64,000 nucleotides of DNA, taken from assembly GCF_049532965.1 (NCBI RefSeq), contig NZ_CP186694.1, positions 5,518,001 through 5,582,000 on the forward strand, read 5' to 3'. Made by a program: the position numbers and the translations under genes. Of the stretch, positions 35,492 to 44,016 are shown piece after piece (the stretch's first letter is position 1; each line of letters starts with the position of its first letter). Under the pieces are notes generated by a model that had not been told where the DNA came from, ran no database searches, and saw only the letters and a program-made list of their open reading frames with translations. The stretch comes from Roseateles sp049532965 (GTDB lineage: Bacteria; Pseudomonadota; Gammaproteobacteria; Burkholderiales; Burkholderiaceae_C).

Positions 35492-36187
35492 ATGAGCGCG
35501 TCGACCGGCGGACGCGGCAAGGGCCGCGACCAGGCCTCGGTTCCCGATGGCCTGCGGCGCTCGGCGCGGCCCGGTCCGCGCGTCACGGTGGGCGAGGGGG
35601 CCATGGCGCTGAGACCGCCGCGCGATGCCGGTCCTGGCGAGGTCCGCATCGTCGGCGGTGTCTGGAAGCGTTCGAAGCTGCCGGTGCCTCATAGCCCGGG
35701 CTTGCGGCCGACGCCGGATCGGGTGCGCGAGACGCTGTTCAACTGGCTGGGCCAGGACTTGAGCGGCTGGCGGGTGCTGGATGCGTTCGCGGGAAGCGGC
35801 GCGTTGGGCTTCGAGGCGGCGTCGCGCGGCGCGGCGCGGATCGTGCTGCTGGAGCGCGATGCGCAGCTGGCGGCGGCGTTGCGCGGTCATCTGAAGCGGC
35901 TCGACAAGGACGGCACGGTGCCGATGACGATCGAGAACGCCGATGCGCTGGCCTGGATGCGGCGCGAGGCGGCGGGCTCGTTCGATCTGGTGTTCCTGGA
36001 TCCTCCGTTCGCGCAGGACCTGTTCCTGGCGGCGCTGACCGCTGCGGCGCCGCTGCTTGCGGAGAACGGGCTGATCTACCTGGAGTCGCCGGGGCCGGTG
36101 GCGGTGCCGGAGGCGCTGGGCTTGTCCGCATGGAAAGAAGGGCGGGCCGGGGCGGTGCATTACCGCCTGTTGCGGCGCGGCGGATAA
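35492..36187 (+). CDS. rsmD: 16S rRNA (guanine966-N2)-methyltransferase
   Basis: 231 aa. 'VRIVGGVWKRSKLPVPHSPG' and 'LRPTPDRVRETLFNWLGQDL' open the family core; SAM motif 'VLDAFAGSGALGFEAASRGA' and the catalytic 'FLDPPFAQD' are present. An extra 50 residues at the N-terminus (Gly/Arg/Pro-rich) suggest the start may be ATG 35603 (MALRPPRD). Forms a run with coaD and a ferredoxin gene, a usual Burkholderiales grouping. Confidence 0.93.
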   Translation: MSASTGGRGKGRDQASVPDGLRRSARPGPRVTVGEGAMALRPPRDAGPGEVRIVGGVWKRSKLPVPHSPGLRPTPDRVRETLFNWLGQDLSGWRVLDAFAGSGALGFEAASRGAARIVLLERDAQLAAALRGHLKRLDKDGTVPMTIENADALAWMRREAAGSFDLVFLDPPFAQDLFLAALTAAAPLLAENGLIYLESPGPVAVPEALGLSAWKEGRAGAVHYRLLRRGG

Positions 36188-36196
36188 TTCGCGCCC

Positions 36197-36703
36197 ATGA
36201 CGTCCCAGACCCTGCTGACCGCCGTCTATCCCGGCACCTTCGATCCCATGACCCTCGGCCATGAGGATCTGGTGCGTCGCGCGAGCCGGTTGTTCGAGCG
36301 GCTGGTGCTCGCCGTCGCGGCGGGGCATCACAAGAAGACGATGTTCAGCGTCGACGAGCGCTTGGACATGGCGCGCCGGTTGGTGGCGCCGTATCGGAAC
36401 GTCGAGGTGGTCGCGTTCAAGGGCCTGCTGCGGGACTTCGTGCTGGAGAACGGCGGCAAGGTCGTGGTGCGGGGGCTGCGGGCGGTGTCCGACTTCGAAT
36501 ACGAATTCCAGATGGCCGGGATGAACCGGCAGTTGATGCCGGAAGTCGAGACGGTGTTCCTGACGCCGTCGGATCATTACCAGTTCATCTCCTCGACGTT
36601 CGTGCGGGAGATCGCCAGCCTTGGCGGCGAGGTGTCCAAGTTCGTTTCGCCGTTGGTGCGCGAGCGGCTGGAAGAGCGCATCGGGAAGGGCCGGGGGGAG
36701 TAG
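36197..36703 (+). CDS. coaD: phosphopantetheine adenylyltransferase
   Basis: 168-aa penultimate enzyme of CoA synthesis. 'AVYPGTFDPMTLGHEDLVRR' carries the T/HxGH nucleotide site; 'VVRGLRAVSDFEYEFQMAGM' and 'HYQFISSTFVREIASLGGEV' are hallmark blocks. 9 nt after rsmD. Confidence 0.96.
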   Translation: MTSQTLLTAVYPGTFDPMTLGHEDLVRRASRLFERLVLAVAAGHHKKTMFSVDERLDMARRLVAPYRNVEVVAFKGLLRDFVLENGGKVVVRGLRAVSDFEYEFQMAGMNRQLMPEVETVFLTPSDHYQFISSTFVREIASLGGEVSKFVSPLVRERLEERIGKGRGE

Positions 36704-36705
36704 TC

Positions 36706-36960
36706 ATGGCGTTGATGATCACGGATGAATGCATCAACTGCGACGTCTGCGAGCCGGAGTGCCCGAATCATGCGATCTCGATGGGCGAGGAGTTCTATCA
36801 GATCGATCCGGGCAAGTGCACGGAGTGCGTGGGGCACTTCGACGAGCCGCAATGCGCGATGTTGTGTCCGGTGGCTTGCATTCCGGTCAATCCTGACCAC
36901 GTCGAATCGCGCGAGACGCTGATGCAGAAGTACCTGCGTCTGACGCGGCAGGACGCTTGA
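36706..36960 (+). CDS. YfhL family 2[4Fe-4S] ferredoxin
   Basis: 84 aa. Two clusters: 'CINCDVCEPECP' and 'CTECVGHFDEPQCAMLCPVA', the second with the 8-residue insertion between ligands seen in Allochromatium-type ferredoxins with low potentials. Starts 2 nt after coaD, so co-translated. Electron partner unknown. Confidence 0.95.
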   Translation: MALMITDECINCDVCEPECPNHAISMGEEFYQIDPGKCTECVGHFDEPQCAMLCPVACIPVNPDHVESRETLMQKYLRLTRQDA

Positions 36961-37138
36961 GTCATTCGCCCACTCGGAGGGCAATTGAATCGTCATTGAA
37001 TCGCCGCTCGTCCCGGCGCACCATCACCGCCTTCTGATTCCGGCTTCCCTTCGAGCGGCCCAATACGCCTGATGAGCGCAAGGACGTTCGATGTGGACTT
37101 CCGCGTTGGCGTGTTAGAGTGCCGCCATAGATTCGCGC

Positions 37139-37277
37139 AAGACCTTCTCCTGAGGTCTTCTTTCTGCAGCCCCGCTGGTTCTCCCCGGACCCTTCTTGCG
37201 AGCGGCTCGCTTCAGCAACATTTCCCCCGCTGACTGCTCTTGAGTGTTTCTGTCTCGGCGTACCTTCGTGCGCCGAG
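37139..37277 (+). promoter_or_regulatory. structured 5' leader of the cold-shock gene
   Basis: The 347-nt gap before the csp gene holds two hairpins: AAGACCT (37139-37145)/AGGTCTT (37153-37159) followed by CTTTCT, and CTCGGCG (37254-37260)/CGCCGAG (37271-37277). The first could act as a terminator for the rsmD-coaD-fdx unit or an attenuator. A long structured 5' UTR is the usual means of temperature control in csp genes. AAAGGAAAC is the ribosome site before 37308. Confidence 0.55.
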
Positions 37278-37307
37278 GATTCTGTTCATGCCACAAAAGG
37301 AAACATC

Positions 37308-37520
37308 ATGACCACCAAACGCGGAACCGTGAAATGGTTCAGTGACGACAAGGGCTTCGGCTTCATCACCCCCGCTGACGGCAGCAAGGATCTCTTCGCA
37401 CACCACAGCGAGATCCAGTCCTCCGGCGGCTTCCGTACGCTCGCGGAAGGCGCACAGGTCGAATTCGAGACGAAGAACGGCCTCAAGGGGCTGCAGGCGA
37501 CGAATATCCGCCAAGTCTGA
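37308..37520 (+). CDS. cold-shock protein (CspA family)
   Basis: 70-aa single-strand nucleic-acid chaperone. RNP1 KGFGFI in 'GTVKWFSDDKGFGFITPADG', RNP2-like 'DLFAHHSEI', and 'GAQVEFETKNGLKGLQATNI' complete the OB fold. RNP2 normally reads VFVH; here it is LFAH, a common variant. A strong ribosome site and long leader suggest regulated high expression. Confidence 0.95.
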   Translation: MTTKRGTVKWFSDDKGFGFITPADGSKDLFAHHSEIQSSGGFRTLAEGAQVEFETKNGLKGLQATNIRQV

Positions 37521-37542
37521 GCGGACGCCCCAGTTCGTCCTG

Positions 37543-37570
37543 GAGCGCGCGTCACGAGAAGCGCGCGCTC
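37543..37570 (+). terminator. GC-rich hairpin downstream of the cold-shock gene
   Basis: GAGCGCGC (37543-37550) pairs with GCGCGCTC (37563-37570) around a 12-nt loop, 22 nt after the csp stop and 12 nt before the convergent phosphatase stop. No T-run, so probably a bidirectional weak terminator. Confidence 0.45.
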
Positions 37571-37582
37571 GTCACTCGACAC

Positions 37583-38122
37583 TCATAGCCGCCAGCACTC
37601 GCCATACGCCGGCGGTGCGGGCCATTGGCCGGCTCGAGGGGCCTCGCCCGGACGCTCCTGCGACCACCGCCGCGCGAGCATCCATCCGCCATGACTGACG
37701 ACCAGCGCGCCGCGCGACCAGGTCGACGCCCGCGCCAGTAACGCCTTCAGCGTTTCGCCGCCTTCCGGCGCGAAGCCGACGAAATCGGCGACCCACGCGT
37801 CGATGTCCTCTTTCGGAATCGCCGCCCACGGCCGCCCGTCCCAGCTGCCGAAGTCAATTTCGGCGAGCGCGGGATCGGTGCAATGCCTCCAACCCCAATG
37901 CTTCAACCAGCGTCCCACATCGGCGCACCGGCGCATCGGAGAGGTCCACACCTCATGCGCCATTCGATGTCGGCGGGCATGGGCCTGGATGCGTCGCGCG
38001 AGCCGCTTGGCGCGGCGCCGGTCCACGGAGAGATCGCATCGCGCGCCCACGCAAAGGCCTTTCGCGCCATCGGGCCGCGGATGCCGCCACACCCACACGG
38101 CGATGTCGCCGTCCAGCGTCAT
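37583..38122 (-). CDS. cobC: histidine phosphatase, probable alpha-ribazole phosphatase
   Basis: 179 aa. The phosphohistidine motif is WRHPRPDG, with the second catalytic region 'HEVWTSPMRRCADVGRWLKH', the acid 'LAEIDFGSWDGRPW' and a late 'ALVVSHGGWMLARRW'. Starts at ATG 38122, 2 nt after the cobS stop. Immediate linkage to cobS identifies it as the alpha-ribazole-5'-phosphate phosphatase of lower-ligand assembly rather than a generic phosphoglycerate mutase-like enzyme. Confidence 0.88.
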   Translation of the reverse strand: MTLDGDIAVWVWRHPRPDGAKGLCVGARCDLSVDRRRAKRLARRIQAHARRHRMAHEVWTSPMRRCADVGRWLKHWGWRHCTDPALAEIDFGSWDGRPWAAIPKEDIDAWVADFVGFAPEGGETLKALLARASTWSRGALVVSHGGWMLARRWSQERPGEAPRAGQWPAPPAYGECWRL

Positions 38123-38124
38123 GG

Positions 38125-38919
38125 TCAGTCCACCGGGAACAGCGGGGCCAGGGCCAGGAATGCCAGCAACGCGCCCAGCTCGACCACCTGCTGCGTGGCG
38201 CCCAGCGTGTCGCCGGTGTAGCCATGCAGGCGGCGTTCCAGCATCGACTGCATGTAGAAGGTCAGGCCCGCACAAACCACGATCGCGCCCAGCAGGAGCG
38301 GCACGTTCTCCGGTGTGATCCATGCGCCAGCGATCGTGGCGAGGACGACCAGGCCCAGCGCCACGGTCAGTCCTGGCCCGCTGATCTGGGTTGCGAGCGG
38401 TTTCGCCTTGGCGTGCTCGGCGTCGCCGGCATAGGGGAGGGCATGCAGCAGCCACACGGGGGCCGCGCGGGAGGCCACGTGCGCCCACACGACGGCCAGC
38501 AGGGCCAGCGACGGGTCGCTGTCCAGGAGGCCGAGCAGCGCGGTTGCCTTGAGTCCGAGCATCAGGATCAAGCCCAGCGCGCCATAGCTGCCGATGCGGG
38601 AGTCCTTCATGATGGCGAGGGCCTTGTCGCGCGAGACAGCGCCGCCCAGGCCATCACAGGTATCGGCGAGTCCGTCCTCGTGGAAGCCGCCCGTCAGCCA
38701 GACGCTGGCGGCCATCGCGAGTCCCACCGCGACCGGGCCTGGCAAGACCGCCGATGCGCCCCATAGCACCAGGGCGGAGAACCCGCCCACCACCGCGCCG
38801 ACGAGCGGGAAGTAGCGCGCGCATTGTTGGAGCCAGAGCGGCTCGAAGCCGACCCAGCGCGGCACCGGCACGCGCGTGAAGAACTGAAGGGCGACGAAGA
38901 ACAGGCGAACTTGATGCAT
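38125..38919 (-). CDS. cobS: adenosylcobinamide-GDP ribazoletransferase (cobalamin synthase)
   Basis: 264-aa inner-membrane enzyme joining the lower ligand to adenosylcobinamide-GDP. 'LQFFTRVPVPRW' near the start, 'GGFHEDGLADTCDGLGGAVS' (metal/phosphate motif) and 'ALAIMKDSRIGSYGALGLIL' are invariant. Six or so TM segments. cobT, cobQ and the other cob genes lie 12 kb to the right. cobU (cobP) is not seen in the window. Confidence 0.95.
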   Translation of the reverse strand: MHQVRLFFVALQFFTRVPVPRWVGFEPLWLQQCARYFPLVGAVVGGFSALVLWGASAVLPGPVAVGLAMAASVWLTGGFHEDGLADTCDGLGGAVSRDKALAIMKDSRIGSYGALGLILMLGLKATALLGLLDSDPSLALLAVVWAHVASRAAPVWLLHALPYAGDAEHAKAKPLATQISGPGLTVALGLVVLATIAGAWITPENVPLLLGAIVVCAGLTFYMQSMLERRLHGYTGDTLGATQQVVELGALLAFLALAPLFPVD

Positions 38920-38956
38920 GAACGGGGACTGCTGCAGACGGCCGCGATGATACGAG

Positions 38957-39009
38957 CCCCTTGCCCCTTGCCCCTTGCCCCTTCGCCCCTTCGCCCCTTC
39001 GCCCCTTCG
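38957..39009. repeat. short tandem repeat, CCCCTTG x3 then CCCCTTCG x4
   Basis: Seven consecutive units, first 7-bp then 8-bp, read without interruption upstream of cobS. Slippage-prone DNA about 40 nt from the cobS start; copy number may vary between strains. It could affect cobS expression; no evidence either way. Confidence 0.85.
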
Positions 39010-39024
39010 CGCGAACCTCCACCG

Positions 39025-39280
39025 CCCTCTCCCCCAAGTGGGAGAGGGAGTTCAAGCTGCGTCTCGGCGACGCGCTTGCGCCGCTTGCGGGAGAGCCCTC
39101 ACCCTCACCCCTGCCCTCTCCCGCAAGCGGGAGAGGGAGTAAGAGGTCCGCGGCCTTCGGAGGGTGGAGTTCTTTCATCGACGGAGCCGCCACGCTCATC
39201 CCCTCTCCCCGTCCGGGGAGAGCCGCCCCGGTCATCCCCTCGCCCCCGGAGGGGGAGAGGGCGAGGGTGAGGGGGCTGGC
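39025..39280. repeat. cluster of REP-like palindromes
   Basis: The gap between cobS and the response-regulator gene holds at least three palindromes of one type: CCCTCTCCC..GGGAGAGGG at 39025-39048, CCCTCTCCCGC..GCGGGAGAGGG at 39114-39137, and CTCTCCCC..GGGGAGAG at 39203-39222, then a GGGGGAGAGGGCGAGGGTGAGG tail near 39251-39273. The same palindrome recurs at 62516-62540. No gene is present here. Such dispersed extragenic palindromes are common in this group of bacteria. Confidence 0.8.
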
Positions 39281-39301
39281 CTCCCGCAGTCGTAGCGCCC
39301 T

Positions 39302-40270
39302 TCATCCCCGCCCACTCACCGCCGCGACTGCATCCCGCGCAAGCAAGCCCTCATACGCGATCGCCACGTTGGCGCAGAAGATGTCGAGCATCTCCCGCCC
39401 TTCGTCGTCGATCGGATCTGACAGCACCATGTAGAGGAGGCTTTCGTTGCCGGAGTGGGTCTGGTAGTAGCCGATGAAGCGCCCGTCCTCGAAGCTGCTC
39501 TGTCGCGAGGACAGGGCGCGATCCAGCGCCTGGCGGACATCGCTGGGGAGTTCCGACACGTCCTCCTCGGCCAGCAGCCCCTGGTATTCCGACGTCGCGG
39601 CCAGCACCTTCAAGCGGCCCTCGGTGTGTGAGGCGGCGTACATGTGGCTCGCGCACAGTCCTTGCGCCTGGTAGCCCAGCATGTGCCCGACCTGCTCCAG
39701 CAGCGCCGACGCGAAGTTTCGGAGATTGCTGGAATCATGGATGTGCGTGATCGCGTCGATCGAGCGCCTCAGCGCCGCCTTGGACTGGGACAGGATGACG
39801 ATGTCGCGATACGAGCGCAGGGCCGAGTAGAAGACGGTGATCAGCTTGCGCTTGGTCAGCTCGGTCTTTTCCTTGTAGTCGTTGATGTCGTAGGCCTTGA
39901 TGACGTGCTCTTCCGGGGCCTGCCCGGGCTGGCCCGTCCTCAGCACGATGCGCACCTGCGTGTTGCGCAGTTCTTCGCGGATGAAGCGGGCGACATCCAG
40001 CCCGGCGTGCTCGGACTCCATCACGACGTCGAGGAGGATCAGCGCGATGTCCTGCCGGTCTCGAAGCACGTCGCGCGCTTCCGAGCCGCTGTAGGCGCTG
40101 AGGAATTGAAGCCGGCGCCCGGCGAATTCGAAGTCGGCCATCACCAGCTGCGTGACCTGATGCACAGCCGGGTCGTCGTCCACGATCATCACCACCCACG
40201 GATCGAGCGTGCGGGTCCGGATCGTTTCGTCCGGTTCCGGCAACTCGTCGGCGAACACCATGTCGGTCAT
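39302..40270 (-). CDS. response regulator with DUF3369 output domain
   Basis: 322 aa from ATG 40270, preceded by GGGAGGAAA. A receiver domain with 'PWVVMIVDDDPAVHQVTQLV' (acidic pocket), phospho-acceptor Asp in 'ALILLDVVMESEHAG' and 'INDYKEKTELTKRKL' is at about 22-150. The rest is the DUF3369 domain, a GAF-like output ('SRYRDIVI..' region, 'MYAASHTEGRLKVLAATSEY'). No histidine kinase gene is adjacent; the next upstream gene is a GAF-GGDEF protein on the same strand. Confidence 0.9.
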   Translation of the reverse strand: MTDMVFADELPEPDETIRTRTLDPWVVMIVDDDPAVHQVTQLVMADFEFAGRRLQFLSAYSGSEARDVLRDRQDIALILLDVVMESEHAGLDVARFIREELRNTQVRIVLRTGQPGQAPEEHVIKAYDINDYKEKTELTKRKLITVFYSALRSYRDIVILSQSKAALRRSIDAITHIHDSSNLRNFASALLEQVGHMLGYQAQGLCASHMYAASHTEGRLKVLAATSEYQGLLAEEDVSELPSDVRQALDRALSSRQSSFEDGRFIGYYQTHSGNESLLYMVLSDPIDDEGREMLDIFCANVAIAYEGLLARDAVAAVSGRG

Positions 40271-40400
40271 CGGTTTCCTCCCTGACCAGTTTCCCTGGAA
40301 TGTGCCGGCGATTATCAGCAGCCGCCACGATTCGGCCATCGGGACATGCGCGCCCACCTCGCCTCGGGTGTGAAGCTCGCACGACATCCGGCGGCAGCGA

Positions 40401-41429
40401 TCAACACGGCGGATCGAGCGGCGTCGGGCGGGTCCCTCCTTCACGCGTGCCTTGCCGCAAGCGCTTGGACTCGTACATCCGCATGTCGGCGCATTCCATC
40501 AGCGTGGTCGCGTCACGCCAGTCCTCGGGACAGCGCGACGCGCCGATGCTCACGCGGATCGGCAGCGGCTGGTCGAGGTAGAGGAAGGGCCCTTCGATCG
40601 CGGCATGGATGCGGTCCAGCGTCGATGCCAGCGTCGCGGCCGACCCGGCGTGGGACAGGATCACGGCGAACTCGTCGCCGCCGAGCCGCGCCACCGTGTC
40701 CGATTCACGGGTCGCGCCGGACAGCCGGCGGCTGAACTCGATCAGCGCCGCATCGCCCGCCGCATGGCCGAGGCTGTCGTTGATGTGCTTCAGGCCGTCC
40801 ATGTCGAGCAGCACGACGGCGATGGGCGGATCGCCGCGCTCGACCTCGGCGGTGGCGTGGCGCAGCCGGTCCATGAAGAGTGAGCGGTTGGCCAGTCCCG
40901 TCATGTCGTCGTGCGTGGCGCGGTGGAACAGGTCGTCGCGGCCGTAGCGCGTGGCCCAGTACATCGCCGCGCCGAGTACCTTGGACATCAGCGCCAGCAC
41001 CTCCACGTCGCCGTCGCCGAAGCTGCGGGGCCGGGCCGAGAACGCCTTGAGCACGCCGACCGGCGTGCCCTGGTGCGACAGCGGCAGCACGATCATCGAG
41101 CGCAGCCCGACGCGGCGGCAGGCTTCCAGGTCGACGCGGTGGTCGGATTCGGCGTCGTCGCAGATCAGCGGGATGCCCTGGCGCAGGCACGTGCCGGAGA
41201 GGCTGCCCTCGCGCCGCACGCGCACGCCCAACTGGTGCGAGGCGGCGCCGGCGACCGCGCGGTAGACCAGGTCCTCGCCCTCGGCGAGCTCGATCGCGGC
41301 GCCGTCGGCGTCGACCAGTTCCAGCGTGCCGTGGACCGACAGCGACATCACGCCCGCCAGATCCAGGCCGAGCTGGGCGACCTGGCTGTGGATCTCGATG
41401 ATGCGCAGCAGCGCTTTCCGGTTTGGCAT
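40401..41429 (-). CDS. GAF-GGDEF diguanylate cyclase
   Basis: 342 aa from ATG 41429 (MPNRKALLRIIEIHSQVAQL). An N-terminal GAF domain (about 20-165, 'GVRVRREGSLSGTCLRQGIP') is followed by GGDEF ('ATHDDMTGLANRSLFMDRLR', 'VVLLDMDGLKHINDSLGHAA', active site 'RLGGDEFAVI'). An intact GGDEF motif predicts cyclic-di-GMP synthesis. An RxxD inhibitory site is not obvious five residues upstream (RESDTVARL has RESD, so feedback binding is possible). Confidence 0.92.
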   Translation of the reverse strand: MPNRKALLRIIEIHSQVAQLGLDLAGVMSLSVHGTLELVDADGAAIELAEGEDLVYRAVAGAASHQLGVRVRREGSLSGTCLRQGIPLICDDAESDHRVDLEACRRVGLRSMIVLPLSHQGTPVGVLKAFSARPRSFGDGDVEVLALMSKVLGAAMYWATRYGRDDLFHRATHDDMTGLANRSLFMDRLRHATAEVERGDPPIAVVLLDMDGLKHINDSLGHAAGDAALIEFSRRLSGATRESDTVARLGGDEFAVILSHAGSAATLASTLDRIHAAIEGPFLYLDQPLPIRVSIGASRCPEDWRDATTLMECADMRMYESKRLRQGTREGGTRPTPLDPPC

Positions 41430-41523
41430 CGGCGGCCCCGACCAACGCACTCCCTGGCCCCTGCCGGCCATCTCCGCGCGCGCACTGCCGTGCGTCGTTG
41501 CGCGGAACCGCCTGCCGGCAATG

Positions 41524-41542
41524 CCCGAGTCTAGACCTCGGG
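41524..41542. promoter_or_regulatory. short palindrome in the divergent promoter region
   Basis: CCCGAG-TCTAGAC-CTCGGG. It lies 95 nt right of the GGDEF start and 125 nt left of the MFS start. Could be an operator or a hairpin; no regulator can be named. Confidence 0.3.
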
Positions 41543-41666
41543 CGCGTCGGCTCCATCCCCTGTTTCCGGTGACGGCGAGGGGCGTGGTGCGCGGCCGGCG
41601 GGGTTTCTCCGGATACCGGGCATGTCTTTACGCAGCGGACACCGGGCATGCGCAGAATCGCGCCCC

Positions 41667-42944
41667 ATGCCTGACCAGAAATCTGCCGCCGCCGTCGCGG
41701 CCCCCGGCGCCGCGCCGCCAGCGGCCAGCGCGATGCAACCCTTCACGCCGTATCAGAAGCTGGCCGCCGGCCTGATGGCGCTGCTCCAGTTCACGGTCGT
41801 GCTGGACTTCATGATCATGTCGCCACTGGGCGTGATGATCATGCCGGCGCTCCGGATGAGCGCCGGGGAGTTCGGGACCGCCGTGTCCGCTTATGCCTTC
41901 AGCGCCGGGATTGCCGGGCTGCTGACGGCCGGCTTCGCGGACCGTTTCGACCGCAAGCGGCTGCTGCTGTTCTTCTTCGGAGGCTTCCTGCTGGGCACGC
42001 TGTGGTGCGGCCTGGCGACGAGCTTCGTGTCGCTGCTGGCGGCGCGCATCGTGACGGGGCTTTTCGGTGGCGTCATCGGCTCCATCGTCATGGCGATCAC
42101 GGCCGACCTCTTCCCGCCCTCGCAGCGGGGACGCGTCATGGGGCTGCTGCAAGGCGGCTTCGCGGCCAGTCAGGTGCTGGGGCTGCCGTTCTCGATCTAC
42201 CTGGCCTCGCGCTTCGATTGGCACGCGCCGTTCATCGCGATCGTGCTGTTCGGGCTGGTGGCGGCGCTGGTGATCGCCTTCAAGCTGCAGCCGGTGAATG
42301 CGCACCTCGGCGGGCCCGGGACCGGCCGGCACAGCGCGGGGCGCCATCTGCTGCAGACGGTGCGAGTGCCGCGCCAGCAACTGGCCTTCGCGCTGACCGC
42401 GTTGCTGACAACGGGCGGCTTCATGCTGATGCCTTTCGCCAGCGCGTTCGTGGTGCACAACGTCGGCATTCCGCTCGATCACCTGCCAGTCATCTATCTG
42501 GTGACGGGGCTTTGCACGCTGGTGTTCTCGCCGCTGATCGGACGGATGGCCGACCGCTTCGGCGCGATGCCCGTGTTCTATGCCGGCTGCGCGATCACCA
42601 TCGCGACGGTCGCGGCCTACACCCACCTGGGCCCGTCGCCACTGTGGCTGCTCATCGTGGTCAACGTGGTGATGTTCGTCGGCATCTTCTCGCGGATGAT
42701 TCCGGCGCAGGCCACGCTCGCCGGCGTGCCGTCGCCGGAGCAGCGCGGCTCGTTCAATGCGATCAATTCGGCGTTGCAGCAACTGGCGGGCGGACTGGCA
42801 TCGCTGGTGGCGGGACACATCGTCCAGATCGGGCCGGACGGCCATGTCAACGACTTTCCGCATGTGGGCTACGTCGTCATCGCGTCGACGATGGTGGCGG
42901 CGCTGCTGATGCGCCAGCTGGTGCGCGGCGGCCGCGCGGCCTGA
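41667..42944 (+). CDS. MFS transporter (drug-efflux/arabinose-exporter-like)
   Basis: About 425 aa with 12 predicted TM segments. 'LLQFTVVLDFMIMSPLGVMI' (motif D1-like 'LDFMIMSPLG'), motif A 'AGFADRFDRKRLLLFFFGGF', and 'FGGVIGSIVMAITADLFPPS' place it in the DHA1-type family. The motif 'FDFMIMNPLG' is shared with predicted arabinose efflux permeases. ATG 41667 (MPDQKSA) is the more likely of two starts; 41622 lengthens it by 15 residues. Substrate unknown. Confidence 0.88.
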   Translation: MPDQKSAAAVAAPGAAPPAASAMQPFTPYQKLAAGLMALLQFTVVLDFMIMSPLGVMIMPALRMSAGEFGTAVSAYAFSAGIAGLLTAGFADRFDRKRLLLFFFGGFLLGTLWCGLATSFVSLLAARIVTGLFGGVIGSIVMAITADLFPPSQRGRVMGLLQGGFAASQVLGLPFSIYLASRFDWHAPFIAIVLFGLVAALVIAFKLQPVNAHLGGPGTGRHSAGRHLLQTVRVPRQQLAFALTALLTTGGFMLMPFASAFVVHNVGIPLDHLPVIYLVTGLCTLVFSPLIGRMADRFGAMPVFYAGCAITIATVAAYTHLGPSPLWLLIVVNVVMFVGIFSRMIPAQATLAGVPSPEQRGSFNAINSALQQLAGGLASLVAGHIVQIGPDGHVNDFPHVGYVVIASTMVAALLMRQLVRGGRAA

Positions 42945-43104
42945 CTGGCCGCCGGAGGCCGTCATGGGCCCGTGATGGAAATCACGCAGGGGGCGGTGTT
43001 CTTGAGGAACGGTCGGCCCGACGCTGATGGACGGGGGTTGCGGTGAAGCCTTTTTGGCCCGTCATCCCTAGAATTCAGGGTTTTCACCGATCCGAGCCTC
43101 CACC

Positions 43105-44016
43105 ATGTTTTCCCTGATCCGGCGCCTGAGCGGCGCCGTTGTCATGTCGGCCGCCGTCGTGCTGCCGGCTGGCGCCGCTGATTCCCCCATCGACACGATG
43201 GCCCGCATCAAGGAGACCCGCACCATCACGCTGGGCGTGCGTGAAGCGGCGCGGCCGTTCTCCTTCGTCAATGAGCAGAAGCAGGGCCAGGGGTACTCGG
43301 TCGAGCTGTGCCTGGCGGCGGTGGAAGAAATCAAGCGCGAGCTGAAGCTGCCGGAGCTCAAGGTCAACTATGTGGTGGTGTCGGGCGCGGACCGCATCCC
43401 CAAGCTGCAGAAGGGCGAGATCGACCTGGAGTGCGGCTCGACGACCAACACGAAGGCGCGGCAGGAGCAGGTTGACTTCAGCTACACGATCTTCGTCGCG
43501 GGCATGCGGGTGCTGCTGCCCAATGGCACGAAGGTCGAGACGACCAAGGACCTGGACGGCATGACGATTGCGCTGAGCAAGGGCACGACGTCGGAGAAGC
43601 TGTTCAACCAGCTGAACAACTCCGGCGAGGCCAAGATGAAGCTGGTGCAGTTCCCCAACAACAACGAGGCCTTCAAGGCGCTGCGCGAGGGCAAGGCGCG
43701 CGCGTTCGCGCAGGATGACGCGCTGCTGCTGGGCCTGGCGTCGCGCGAGAAGGCGCTGGACAGCCTGAGCCTGGGCGGGATGGCGTTCTCGGTGGAGCCC
43801 TACGGGATCATGATGCGCAAGGGCGACGTGAAGCTGGTGACGACGGTGGACCGCGCGCTGAGCCGGGTGTACTCGAGCGGCGAGATCGATCAGCTCTATG
43901 CGAAGTGGTTCCAGACGGCGTCGCTGTCGATCCCGATGAACCGCCTGACCCGCGACAGCTTCAAGCGCCCGAACAAGGAAGCGGGCGTGGCGATGCTGCT
44001 GGGGTACTCGATCTGA
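43105..44016 (+). CDS. amino-acid ABC transporter substrate-binding protein (GltI-like)
   Basis: 303-aa periplasmic type-II binding protein. Signal peptide about 1-24 (..LPAGAAD). 'TRTITLGVREAARPFSFVNE', 'GYSVELCLAAVEEIKRELKL', 'IPKLQKGEIDLECGSTTNTK' and 'QVDFSYTIFVAGMRVLL' are characteristic of Glu/Asp-binding proteins. No permease or ATPase genes nearby. It ends in a strong terminator at 44045-44070. Confidence 0.9.
   Translation: MFSLIRRLSGAVVMSAAVVLPAGAADSPIDTMARIKETRTITLGVREAARPFSFVNEQKQGQGYSVELCLAAVEEIKRELKLPELKVNYVVVSGADRIPKLQKGEIDLECGSTTNTKARQEQVDFSYTIFVAGMRVLLPNGTKVETTKDLDGMTIALSKGTTSEKLFNQLNNSGEAKMKLVQFPNNNEAFKALREGKARAFAQDDALLLGLASREKALDSLSLGGMAFSVEPYGIMMRKGDVKLVTTVDRALSRVYSSGEIDQLYAKWFQTASLSIPMNRLTRDSFKRPNKEAGVAMLLGYSI

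Noticed and set aside
38957..39009. Possible CRISPR array
   Set aside because: Units are 7-8 bp without spacers, so this is a simple tandem repeat.
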